Source: Sediminibacterium sp.
GTDB lineage: Bacteria; Bacteroidota; Bacteroidia; Chitinophagales; Chitinophagaceae
Length of the DNA stretch: 64,000 bases
Reading direction: 5' to 3'
NCBI RefSeq assembly: GCF_019264485.1
Contig: NZ_JAHVAA010000011.1
Span: forward strand, 372,001 to 436,000
Shown: positions 9,240 through 16,112 of the stretch, in pieces
Layout: every line of letters begins with the position of its first letter
Position numbering within the stretch: the first letter of the stretch is position 1
Program-made: the position numbers and the translations under genes
The notes under the pieces: generated by a model
Seen by the model: only the letters and a program-made list of their open reading frames with translations
Databases searched by the model: none
What the model was told of the DNA's origin: nothing

Positions 9240-9268
9240 GCATTAGAATTTAGAGCCCATTCTAATGC
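9240..9268. repeat. Perfect inverted repeat after the histidine kinase gene
   Basis: GCATTAGAAT (9240-9249) and ATTCTAATGC (9259-9268) form a 10-bp perfect stem with a 9-base loop. No T-run follows. Its right arm contains the first unit of the 11-base-period direct repeat array, so it may be part of an operator or the end structure of the two-component operon. Confidence 0.6.
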
Positions 9269-9299
9269 CATTCTTAAAAACTTCTAACCATCTCTTAAT
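9260..9299 (+). promoter_or_regulatory. Candidate OmpR-family operator: 7-base direct repeats at 11-base period
   Basis: Units TTCTAAT (9260-9266), TTCTTAA (9271-9277) and TTCTAAC (9282-9288) start exactly 11 bases apart, separated by 4-base spacers. A weaker fourth unit TCTTAAT lies at 9293-9299. One repeat per helical turn on the same face is the PhoB/OmpR box architecture. The array lies between the two-component operon and the stress-protein/bestrophin operon. It sits upstream of a -7 element at 9332 that lacks a recognisable -33 element, as expected for an activated promoter. The regulator encoded at 7149 is the natural candidate to bind here; this is inference. Confidence 0.6.
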
Positions 9300-9331
9300 T
9301 GAATCCTTAGACGGTACCAATACCTGCAAAA

Positions 9332-9339
9332 TAGTTTTG
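9332..9339 (+). promoter_or_regulatory. -7 promoter element upstream of the universal-stress-like gene
   Basis: TAGTTTTG matches TAnnTTTG exactly, 45 bases before the start codon. The -33 region (about 9308-9312) has no TTTG, suggesting activator dependence on the repeat array immediately upstream. Confidence 0.55.
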
Positions 9340-9383
9340 CTTTTTATAACGAATCATCGTTTAATCATCAAAATCAAACAGGT

Positions 9384-10106
9384 ATGAAAAAGATTATTAT
9401 TCCAACCAGGTGTACTGAACATGCGGTACATCTTTTTCGTCTGGCTACAAAATTGTATAGCAATGAAGGATTCCACTGTACATTTCTCCAGGTTGTACCC
9501 ATACCTGAGAATGAAAGTGATCTGCTGACCCTGGGAAGACAGCCGGCAGGATATATTTTCTCTGATGAATCACTCAGCGAAATCAGGAAAATGGAAAACG
9601 AATTTGCACACGTGATAAAAGGGTATAGTATCGACAGGATATATGGCGATTCTCCGGCCGTATTTAAACAATACATACAGGAATTTGGTGCCGATATGGT
9701 ATTTTATTCGAGAGAAGAATGGCAGGAGGCCCGCAAATCATTAAACCTCGATGTATTCAGGATGTTATGCCGTTCACGGTGTCCGATCATGTATATCGCA
9801 AAATCTGATCTGGCGAATATTTCAGAAGAATTACTGCAGCCACAAACAAGGGCCTACCATACAGCAAGAGAAATGTCGGATGCAGTTTCACTGATTGATG
9901 CAGCTAAAGCAAAAGATATTCCTGAAGCATTGGTGTACCAGTTTAATGCAGTAGAGAAAAAATTATCCGGTTTCTCTGAAATGATGCAGAATAAAGATAT
10001 TCCTACTGTTAAAATGGGAAAACTGTCGAGCTATTTTATGCGTGAACAAAGACTGGAAAGAATATTGATGCAATCAAATGTTTCATTGCTCTTACTCACT
10101 ATCTGA
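9384..10106 (+). CDS. Universal stress protein-like protein (divergent)
   Basis: A 240-residue cytoplasmic protein with no signal peptide. The first 145 residues follow the Usp alpha/beta pattern: a beta strand opening KKIIIPT, a helix with AVHLFRLATKL, a second strand FLQVVPIPE, and a closing strand in CRSRCPIMYIAK. The glycine-rich ATP-binding motif of ATP-type Usps is not visible, so it may be a non-nucleotide-binding member. The C-terminal ~90 residues (from about 155) form a helical extension with no recognised domain. It is followed 31 bases later by a bestrophin channel gene, likely in one transcript. The upstream direct repeats suggest control by the adjacent two-component system. Confidence 0.6.
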   Translation: MKKIIIPTRCTEHAVHLFRLATKLYSNEGFHCTFLQVVPIPENESDLLTLGRQPAGYIFSDESLSEIRKMENEFAHVIKGYSIDRIYGDSPAVFKQYIQEFGADMVFYSREEWQEARKSLNLDVFRMLCRSRCPIMYIAKSDLANISEELLQPQTRAYHTAREMSDAVSLIDAAKAKDIPEALVYQFNAVEKKLSGFSEMMQNKDIPTVKMGKLSSYFMREQRLERILMQSNVSLLLLTI

Positions 10107-10137
10107 TTAAATTTTATTCAACTGAAAAACAGTCTTT

Positions 10138-11046
10138 ATGTTATTGAAGGGTAAAATACCGGTGAAGTATATAGTGGGTAAAATAAAGTATGAAATAATA
10201 CTCATTTTATTGTACACCTGTACCATCTGGTACCTGAGTAAGGAATACAATATTCATGAATTATCTATTCCACTGGGCGTACCTACTATTTTAGGAACAG
10301 TGCTTTCCCTCTTACTCGCTTTCAGATCGAATCAGGCATACGACCGGTGGTGGGAAGCCAGGATTATCTGGGGTTCAATCGTCAATGATTCAAGAACACT
10401 TACCAGGCAATTACTCTGTTTTGTACAAACAGGGTATAATGATCCGGAGAAAAAACATTTTATAGACCGTTTTGTCAACAGACAGATTTTCTGGTGTTAC
10501 AGTTTAGGAAAAAGTTTGCGTGGATTAGATGCTCTGGAAGGTTCTGCAAGATTACTGACAAAAAAAGAAATTGCGTTTGTAAAGAATCACGACAGCGTAC
10601 CCTACGCTTTGCTGAACCTGCATGCTAAAGACCTGAAACTGGCACTGGAAGAAGGTTGGATCAATGAATTTCAGCAGGTAGAACTGGATGATACACTCAG
10701 CAGGTTATGCGACGCCATGGGTAAATGTGAAAGAATCAAGAATACGGTTTTCCCAATGACATACAGTCTGTACATTCATTTCGCGCTTTATTTCTTTATT
10801 CTTTTACTGCCCTTTGGTGTCATTGAATATGTAGGTGCTATTGAAATTCCGCTGGTTACTATTTTGGCTTCTTTCTTTTTACTGATTGAAAGAATGGCGG
10901 TTCATTTGCAGGATCCTTTTGAAAACAGACCCACAGATACACCCATGCTGGCTATTTCAAGGGGGATAGAAAGAAACCTTCGACAGATGTTGAATGATGA
11001 ACAAGTGCCGGAAAGAATGGAAGCGGAAAAATATTATTTGATGTAG
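10138..11046 (+). CDS. Bestrophin family ion channel (RFP-TM / UPF0187)
   Basis: A 302-residue inner-membrane protein of the bestrophin family, which forms pentameric anion or cation channels in bacteria. Hydrophobic segments lie at about 18-38 (ILILLYTCTIWYL), 46-65 and in the C-terminal half (FALYFFILLLPFGV and LVTILASFFLLIE). The diagnostic motif AFRSNQAYDRWWEARIIWGS lies near residues 61-80, and the C-terminal LQDPFENRPTDTPM is also typical. It lies 31 bases after the stress-like gene and probably shares its promoter. A second, clearly different bestrophin is encoded at 38852-39733. A long inverted repeat follows eight bases after the stop. Confidence 0.9.
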   Translation: MLLKGKIPVKYIVGKIKYEIILILLYTCTIWYLSKEYNIHELSIPLGVPTILGTVLSLLLAFRSNQAYDRWWEARIIWGSIVNDSRTLTRQLLCFVQTGYNDPEKKHFIDRFVNRQIFWCYSLGKSLRGLDALEGSARLLTKKEIAFVKNHDSVPYALLNLHAKDLKLALEEGWINEFQQVELDDTLSRLCDAMGKCERIKNTVFPMTYSLYIHFALYFFILLLPFGVIEYVGAIEIPLVTILASFFLLIERMAVHLQDPFENRPTDTPMLAISRGIERNLRQMLNDEQVPERMEAEKYYLM

Positions 11047-11053
11047 GGGAGGG

Positions 11054-11212
11054 AGTCCGGAAGACAGAAAGTCCGGAAGACCGAAAGTTGGATGAAAATA
11101 GTAAGACCTCCGTGTAAACGCTGTGCCTCACTCAGTACGGCACAGCGTTTACACGGAGGTCTTCTATATAAAAAAGATCTTTCGGACTTTCGGTCTTCCG
11201 TCTTCCCGACTT
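11054..11212. repeat. Nested inverted repeat with a perfect 25-bp inner stem
   Basis: The inner stem pairs 11103-11127 with 11139-11163 without a mismatch, around an 11-base loop. Its words are AAGACCTCCGTG and TAAACGCTGTGCC. Outside this lies an imperfect stem from AGTCCGGAAGAC (11054-11065) and ACCGAAAG-type words to CTTTCGGACTTTCGGTCTTCC (in 11179-11212). The outer words recur at 51417-51507. It fills the gap between two convergent genes and could act as a large bidirectional terminator. There is no classical T-run. Confidence 0.85.
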
Positions 11213-11214
11213 CA

Positions 11215-11637
11215 CTAAAACAATTTCAATCCATAATACCCTATTGCTGTAAATAGAGCGCAGCGGGTGAATACACCGAGACAGCACCAAACCAATAATT
11301 TTTGTAAGGGTACATTAAAACCAACTCCCACACCAATACTTACAGGAGCGCCAACTGTCATGGTACCGAAAAAGCCCAGACCAATAACACCATATTTTTC
11401 CCAGAGGGTATAGATAAGGCCGGTTTTTGGTTTTTCGGGTTTGGGTTTACGGTACCTGGCTAGAAAGGCTTTTATTTTATCGCCGAGGAAAGTGGCCACA
11501 AATACACCCACCAATCCACCAATCAGGCTGGCAAGGAAAATAACCCAGGCAGGAAGTCCGAATGCAAATCCGGCAGGGATGGCGGCATAAATTTCAAATG
11601 TGGCGAGACCGGCAACGGTTAAAATCTTTAGTATCAT
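11215..11637 (-). CDS. Small multi-drug export family membrane protein
   Basis: A 140-residue integral membrane protein resembling the Sm_multidrug_ex family (PF06695). Hydrophobic segments are at about 2-25, 29-52 and 78-105, with a final one at 112-138. They carry family-like glycine-rich stretches (SLIGGLVGVFVATFLGDKI and YGVIGLGFFGTMTVGAPVSI). A basic cytoplasmic loop RYRKPKPEKPKTG separates the two halves. The family name reflects early annotation; a transport function has not been firmly shown, so the role is uncertain. The gene is alone, convergent with bestrophin, and its stop codon lies three bases from the inverted repeat. Confidence 0.7.
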   Translation of the reverse strand: MILKILTVAGLATFEIYAAIPAGFAFGLPAWVIFLASLIGGLVGVFVATFLGDKIKAFLARYRKPKPEKPKTGLIYTLWEKYGVIGLGFFGTMTVGAPVSIGVGVGFNVPLQKLLVWCCLGVFTRCALFTAIGYYGLKLF

Positions 11638-11854
11638 AAGGAGGAATAATCACTGTTTTCTTCAGGCCGTGAAAATAGGGACAGATGATGGTTAAACACG
11701 GGTTTGAAAGATAATTGTTTGTGAAGGTTAAAGACGGAGTTATCCCCGCCTTATGAACAATACTTCATTTTCGGGGCTGGAAACTTGCATTTACGCAAGC
11801 TGCTTTCTATTTTGTTCAGTCAAATCATTTTCCCCCTTAAAAAAACGATTGCTT

Positions 11855-12280
11855 ATGAACACCACAAAAATGTTGATTTCCGGTATTGCCGGAGGTATTG
11901 CCGCCTTTTTTGCAGGATGGGTCATTTATGGAATGTTATTAATGGATTTCATGTCTCAAAACAGTGGTACCGCTACCGGCGTAATGCGGGCCGATGCAGA
12001 CATGGTATGGTGGGCATTGATTGCCGGTAACCTGCTTACCGGTATTTTGTATTCTTATATTTTCAACCGCTGGGCCAATATCAATACATTGGCGGGTGGA
12101 TTGTCGGCAGGTGCCACCATTGGTCTGATCATGGGAGCAGCTTTTGATCTTACCATGTTTGGAACGTCCAATATCCTGGCATTAAAAGCTGTTTGGGTCG
12201 ATATTGCCGCTTCAGCTGTATTGGGTGCCATTACAGGTGCCGTGGTTGGTTGGGTAAATGGTATGGGTAAAAAAGCCTGA
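11855..12280 (+). CDS. Small four-helix membrane protein of unknown function
   Basis: A 141-residue protein. The reading frame is open upstream to 11753, but the start is taken as ATG 11855, because MNTTKMLISGIAGGIAAFFA then begins directly with the first membrane segment and the upstream codons look non-coding. About four hydrophobic helices (roughly 8-30, 50-70, 80-100, 115-138), many of them glycine- and alanine-rich, are separated by short loops. It resembles small DUF1761-like proteins, but the match is not firm and no function can be given. A compact terminator follows at 12305. Confidence 0.6.
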   Translation: MNTTKMLISGIAGGIAAFFAGWVIYGMLLMDFMSQNSGTATGVMRADADMVWWALIAGNLLTGILYSYIFNRWANINTLAGGLSAGATIGLIMGAAFDLTMFGTSNILALKAVWVDIAASAVLGAITGAVVGWVNGMGKKA

Positions 12281-12304
12281 TTAATAACAACAACTGATAA
12301 CGTT

Positions 12305-12333
12305 AAAAGCGACCCCCGCCGGGTCGCTTTTTT
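12305..12333 (+). terminator. Intrinsic terminator
   Basis: AAAAGCGACCC (12305-12315) pairs with GGGTCGCTTTT (12321-12331) over 11 bp with a 5-base loop and a run of T. It ends the small membrane protein gene. Confidence 0.92.
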
Positions 12334-12391
12334 GTTGACCGGTTTCGGAGATAAAGTATGAGTGTATATCTTCAGATTTATATATACTGTT

Positions 12392-13081
12392 ATGAACCGC
12401 ATCGACCGCCTGTTTAGTATTCTTACTTTTTTACAATCAAAAAAATATGTGCCTGCTGAAAAGATTGCTGAAAAATTTAATCTCAGTATCCGAACCGTGT
12501 ACCGCGATATCAAGGCACTGAATGAATCAGGCGTACCGGTGAGTTTTGAACAGGGCAGGGGCTATTTTATTGTGAATGGGTATTTTCTGCCCCCTGTTTC
12601 TTTTACGAGTGAAGAAGCCAATGCATTGTTACTGATGGAAGCGGTGGTCAATGGTTTTTCGGACCGGTCTATCCAGAAAAATTATTCGAGCGCATTGAAT
12701 AAAGTGAAAAACGTACTACAGTCAACCCAGCAGGAAAAACTCGAAACACTGGCATCACGTATTCGTTTGCATGTACCGGAATGTATGACCTTACAGGTAT
12801 CCTATCTCTCCGTGTTACAGGAAGCCATTACCGGAAGAACCATGATACAGATTGCCTACCTCAACAAAAACCTGGAACCCAGTGTGCGAAAAGTAGAACC
12901 TATCGGTTTAATATTCTATGCACTGGCCTGGCACCTGATAGCCTGGTGTCATAAACGCAATGGCTACCGCGATTTCAAAGTGGCCCGCATACAAAAACTC
13001 ACCAATACCGATACCCCCTTTATTCATAGAAAGCATATTTCGCTGGATACGTATATGAAAGATATTCCGGTCGAATACTGA
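12392..13081 (+). CDS. YafY-type HTH and WYL-domain transcriptional regulator
   Basis: A 229-residue cytoplasmic regulator. The start is placed at ATG 12392 (MNRIDRLFSILTFLQSKKYV), the usual start of this family; the frame is open to a GTG at 12362. The N-terminal HTH_11 domain (about 1-60) has EKFNLSIRTVYRDIKALNES. The WYL domain (about 130-205) contains RTMIQIAYLNKN, RKVEPIGLIFYALAWHLIAW and FKVARIQKL. WYL proteins respond to small ligands or nucleic acids. It lies upstream of two DinB-like genes, an arrangement that hints it may control them; this is inference. A long inverted repeat separates them. Confidence 0.9.
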   Translation: MNRIDRLFSILTFLQSKKYVPAEKIAEKFNLSIRTVYRDIKALNESGVPVSFEQGRGYFIVNGYFLPPVSFTSEEANALLLMEAVVNGFSDRSIQKNYSSALNKVKNVLQSTQQEKLETLASRIRLHVPECMTLQVSYLSVLQEAITGRTMIQIAYLNKNLEPSVRKVEPIGLIFYALAWHLIAWCHKRNGYRDFKVARIQKLTNTDTPFIHRKHISLDTYMKDIPVEY

Positions 13082-13096
13082 GAGAACAGAAGAATG

Positions 13097-13149
13097 TTGA
13101 ATGTCGAATATTCAATATCGAAGTTCATTATTGGATATTCGACATTCAA
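13097..13149. repeat. Inverted repeat, TTGAATGTCGAATATTC family
   Basis: TTGAATGTCGAATATTC (13097-13113) pairs with 13133-13149 at 16 of 17 positions around a 19-base loop, and a T-run (13152-13157) follows shortly after. The words resemble those at 34881-34915. It sits after the WYL regulator and before the first DinB gene. Confidence 0.75.
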
Positions 13150-13225
13150 TATTTTTTCAAACCGGCTGCCATAGGGTTGTCAGTGCCTGTTGATTGTTTT
13201 GTGATATCAATTAAAACAATCAATT

Positions 13226-13720
13226 ATGACAATCATTCAAGCCTTTCAGCAGGAGCTGGAAAATGAAGCAGTAGTAACCCGTAAAATGTTGGCCCTGGTA
13301 CCCAGCGACAAATACCAGTGGAAACCCCATTCAAAAAGCATGACCCTGCAGCAGCTGGCCACCCACACTGCAGAATTACCCACCTGGATCGGAATGGTAC
13401 TGAATACCGATGAACTCGATTTTGAGGCACATCCATACAGTCCGAAAATCATTGAAAACACGGCGGATCTCATTGCTTATTTCGATGCCAGTCTGAAAGA
13501 AGGACGCGAGGAGTTCAAAAATGCCGATCCATCAAACCTCTCTAAAAACTGGACACTCCGCAATGGCGAACAGATTTATACGGTGGAAACAAAGTATAGT
13601 TTTCTGCGTAGCACATTGAGCCAGATCATACACCACAGGGCACAATTAGGTGTTTACCTGCGCTTACTCGATATTCCGATACCGGGCAGTTATGGTCCGA
13701 GTGCGGATGAGCATATGTAG
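13226..13720 (+). CDS. DinB family protein
   Basis: A 164-residue cytoplasmic protein of the DinB/YfiT-like four-helix superfamily, which binds a divalent metal through three histidines. Candidate ligands are the His in QQLATHTAELPTW (His47), and the pair in SQIIHHRAQLGVY (about His138-139). Related proteins include bacillithiol-dependent S-transferases, so a thiol-transferase-like activity is possible but unproven. It lies downstream of the WYL regulator and is followed by a terminator, then a second, distantly related DinB gene. The family assignment is by motif spacing; the substrate is unknown. Confidence 0.8.
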   Translation: MTIIQAFQQELENEAVVTRKMLALVPSDKYQWKPHSKSMTLQQLATHTAELPTWIGMVLNTDELDFEAHPYSPKIIENTADLIAYFDASLKEGREEFKNADPSNLSKNWTLRNGEQIYTVETKYSFLRSTLSQIIHHRAQLGVYLRLLDIPIPGSYGPSADEHM

Positions 13721-13727
13721 AACAAAA

Positions 13728-13757
13728 AATCCCCTGACATATTTTGTCGGGGGATTA
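13728..13757 (+). terminator. Intrinsic terminator between the two DinB genes
   Basis: AATCCCCTGACA (about 13729-13739) pairs with TGTCGGGGGATT (13745-13756), with one bulged or wobble position, around a short AT loop. There is an A-run before it and TTAATTTG after it. The loop/stem words resemble the hairpin at 16064-16088. Confidence 0.75.
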
Positions 13758-13803
13758 ATTTGCCGTAATCAAATCAACAATAACCAACTACAAATTAAAT
13801 ACA

Positions 13804-14307
13804 ATGAGTTTACACACATCAATTAGAAACAGCGTTGATTATAATATTTGGGTCACTGAGCAACTGGTGAATTGGTTGAGCAATTACCCTGAAGAGTTAT
13901 TACAAAAGGAATGTCCATCGAGTTTTAGCAGTATCGCAAAAACGCTGAAACATATCAGCGACACACAATTGTATTGGTCATCAATGATTCGTGAGACGCC
14001 GATACCAGGGTTTGATTATATGGCTCCAGACGTAGATGTTAAGATTGAAATGGCAAATTTGCTAAATGAAGCTAAAGTTTTGGCGACTTATGTAAAGGAT
14101 AATAACGAAGCCATGAGTGAGCGTCGGTTGATAGAATCGGAATGGTTTTCATCAAATTTCCCCAAATATGAATACCTGCAACATTTGATTATTCATACAA
14201 CCTATCATCGCGGTCAGATAGTAACGATTGGGCATCATACAGGTGTTTCAAAAGCACCTATGATGGACTATAATTTTTGGAATGTTATGAACCAGCAAAA
14301 TAAGTAA
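13804..14307 (+). CDS. DinB family protein (second copy)
   Basis: A 167-residue cytoplasmic DinB-like protein. The likely metal-binding histidines are in KTLKHISDTQLYWSS (about His56) and in HLIIHTTYHRGQIVTIGHH (about His137 and His141). This spacing is that of the DinB/DUF664 type and differs from the preceding gene, so the two are ancient paralogues rather than a recent duplication. Its codon use looks more AT-rich than its neighbour's, like the ABC genes that follow. It has its own upstream gap with a terminator. Function is unknown; it might be a stress-related thiol transferase. Confidence 0.82.
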   Translation: MSLHTSIRNSVDYNIWVTEQLVNWLSNYPEELLQKECPSSFSSIAKTLKHISDTQLYWSSMIRETPIPGFDYMAPDVDVKIEMANLLNEAKVLATYVKDNNEAMSERRLIESEWFSSNFPKYEYLQHLIIHTTYHRGQIVTIGHHTGVSKAPMMDYNFWNVMNQQNK

Positions 14308-14521
14308 CAAGCTGCTGACGAGGGCAAAGTTAGTTTTGAAACGGTAGTTGTATAATCAGCGTTCTGGCAATTGCTTTTAACAATTCGTTTCTATCTTTCT
14401 CATTGTGCATATACATTTATAATGAGTATCTTACCTATATGCAAGTGGGCGCAAGCCTGATCTCTCACCTGCTTCGGTGAGGAAGATAATAGGGTGAATA
14501 ATCCAATTTTGTAATCTATAA

Positions 14522-14830
14522 ATGCAATTGCTTAAAACCATACGACTTGTCAGCGGTTTTTACCGAAACTTCTTATTGTTTTCAATAGTAATTACTGTTT
14601 GTTGTGCAAGCATCTTCTGGAACAATGGGTTGAGTAGTTTTATGACTATTTTCTGGTTTAAAATAATCACCCTCGGACTCATTTATTATTTCGTGAACAG
14701 TAATAATAACAAGCAGTATTATTATTATTTCAATCTGGGTATTTCTAAATTCGTGCTCTGGACTACAACAGTTGCTTTTGATTTAGCCTTGTTTTTATTC
14801 ATTCTCCTGCTCATTCATAAAATCAGATGA
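14522..14830 (+). CDS. Small three-helix membrane partner of an ABC ATPase
   Basis: A 102-residue protein with three predicted membrane helices (about 17-35, 41-60, 75-98). The tract NNNKQYYYYFNLGISKFVLW (residues about 62-81) lies between helices two and three and resembles the short cytoplasmic coupling segment of FtsX/ABC-2 type permeases (length and position only). Its stop overlaps the ATPase start as ATGA, so the two are translationally coupled. It is much shorter than any usual permease and is likely the whole membrane subunit of a minimal transporter. No known family name can be given with confidence. Confidence 0.65.
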   Translation: MQLLKTIRLVSGFYRNFLLFSIVITVCCASIFWNNGLSSFMTIFWFKIITLGLIYYFVNSNNNKQYYYYFNLGISKFVLWTTTVAFDLALFLFILLLIHKIR

Positions 14831-15486
14831 TACATACACTCGAAGCAGATGGTATTCAACTGGAGTTTGGTGGGAGAAAAATCTTGTCCAGTGTGTATTT
14901 AAAATGCGAAACCGGAAAGATAACCGGGCTTCTGGGTAGAAACGGACAAGGAAAAACCTGCCTGATGAATATTATTTACGGTAGTCTGGATGCTGAAAAG
15001 TCTGTTCGGTTTGATAATGTACCTCAAAAATTTGCTTTCAGACGACGCGATTTATTATTGTATCTCCCGCAATTCAATTTTATTCCTAAGGGTTTTTCTC
15101 TGAAAAGAGTATTCAGAGATTTTGAGTTGGATTATTCAGTATTCGAACAACTGTTCTCTGAATTTACTTCAAAATATACCACTGCCATTGGAAGTCTCTC
15201 AGGTGGTGAGCGAAGGTTAGTGGAGCTTTACATAATACTCAAAAGCAGGTCTCAGTTTGTTATGCTGGATGAACCTTTTACGCATTTGAATCCCATTCAG
15301 ATTGAAAAGGCAAAGGAATTGATGTTGGAAGAGAAAAAACATAAGGGCTTACTTATTACGGATCATATGTATCAACATATTATTGACGTTTCTGACAACC
15401 TGTATGTTTTATCAAACGGAAAAACGCATCTAACAAAAAGTATAGACGAAGTTGAAAGGCTTGGGTATGCCGGATTTAATGCCTGA
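14827..15486 (+). CDS. ABC transporter ATP-binding protein
   Basis: A 219-residue cytoplasmic ATPase. Walker A is GRNGQGKT (residues 37-44), the signature is SLSGGERRLVELYIIL, Walker B with the catalytic Glu is FVMLDEPF, and the switch His is in LLITDHMY. The Q-loop is in LYLPQFNFIPKG. All motifs needed for ATP hydrolysis are present. Start and the upstream stop overlap (ATGA). There is no large permease nearby, only the 102-residue membrane protein before it and a 148-residue one 90 bases after it. The transported substrate is unknown. The pair could also work as a mechanical (non-transport) ABC device. Confidence 0.9.
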   Translation: MIHTLEADGIQLEFGGRKILSSVYLKCETGKITGLLGRNGQGKTCLMNIIYGSLDAEKSVRFDNVPQKFAFRRRDLLLYLPQFNFIPKGFSLKRVFRDFELDYSVFEQLFSEFTSKYTTAIGSLSGGERRLVELYIILKSRSQFVMLDEPFTHLNPIQIEKAKELMLEEKKHKGLLITDHMYQHIIDVSDNLYVLSNGKTHLTKSIDEVERLGYAGFNA

Positions 15487-15575
15487 TAGCACTGAGCGCA
15501 AGTAGGGATTGTTGTTGACTGAATTCAATATATTAATATTAACTTCCATTATGAATAACCATACTTTGTTTCCAA

Positions 15576-16022
15576 ATGAAAAACTTTGATGTTCCTAACT
15601 GGCTAATAATAATAGGTGCAGTCGGACAAATGTTTACAGCTATTATTTATCCTTATATACGTCATGTTGTGTTTGACTGGTATAATGATATCAAAAAATT
15701 GAAACCTTTAAATCAGGAAATTGCTAAAACATACGGCCGGTATATTCAAGGATTGAATTTTTCTTTTGGTTTAATATCACTTCTGCTAACAGATGAATTA
15801 AAAAATCAAACAGGACTGGCAGTTGCAATTACTGGGTTGATTGCTGCTTATTGGACAGGTAAAATAATTACGCAGTTTGCCTATTACCCCATGTATCAAA
15901 TACCTAAGAAAACGATATTCCGGATTGGTGAAATAGGGATGAATCTTTTGTTTATTACTTTTGCAATAGTTTTTTTACTCTTATTTATTACAAACTTGAT
16001 TGGTTATTCAGTACATACTTAA
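15576..16022 (+). CDS. Hypothetical membrane protein, four helices
   Basis: A 148-residue protein with predicted membrane segments at about 8-28, 58-75, 79-98 and 117-142. The segment PNWLIIIGAVGQMFTAIIYP opens it, and charged DWYNDIKKLKP lies between the first two. No family is recognised. It follows the ABC ATPase on the same strand after 89 bases and is equally AT-rich, so it may belong to the same unit, but this is not shown. It ends before a terminator hairpin shared with the convergent aconitase gene. Confidence 0.55.
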   Translation: MKNFDVPNWLIIIGAVGQMFTAIIYPYIRHVVFDWYNDIKKLKPLNQEIAKTYGRYIQGLNFSFGLISLLLTDELKNQTGLAVAITGLIAAYWTGKIITQFAYYPMYQIPKKTIFRIGEIGMNLLFITFAIVFLLLFITNLIGYSVHT

Positions 16023-16063
16023 GATATCAGTTTACTTATAATAATTGACACTAATAAATAGAA

Positions 16064-16088
16064 ATCCCCCGACGAAATGCCGGGGGAT
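16064..16088. terminator. Terminator between convergent genes
   Basis: ATCCCCCG (16064-16071) pairs with CGGGGGAT (16081-16088) around a 9-base loop, followed by CTTTTATT on plus and TTTCTATTTATT on minus. It can serve both the membrane protein and aconitase. Confidence 0.85.
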
Positions 16089-16112
16089 CTTTTATTGAAA
16101 CGGGTGAATGGA

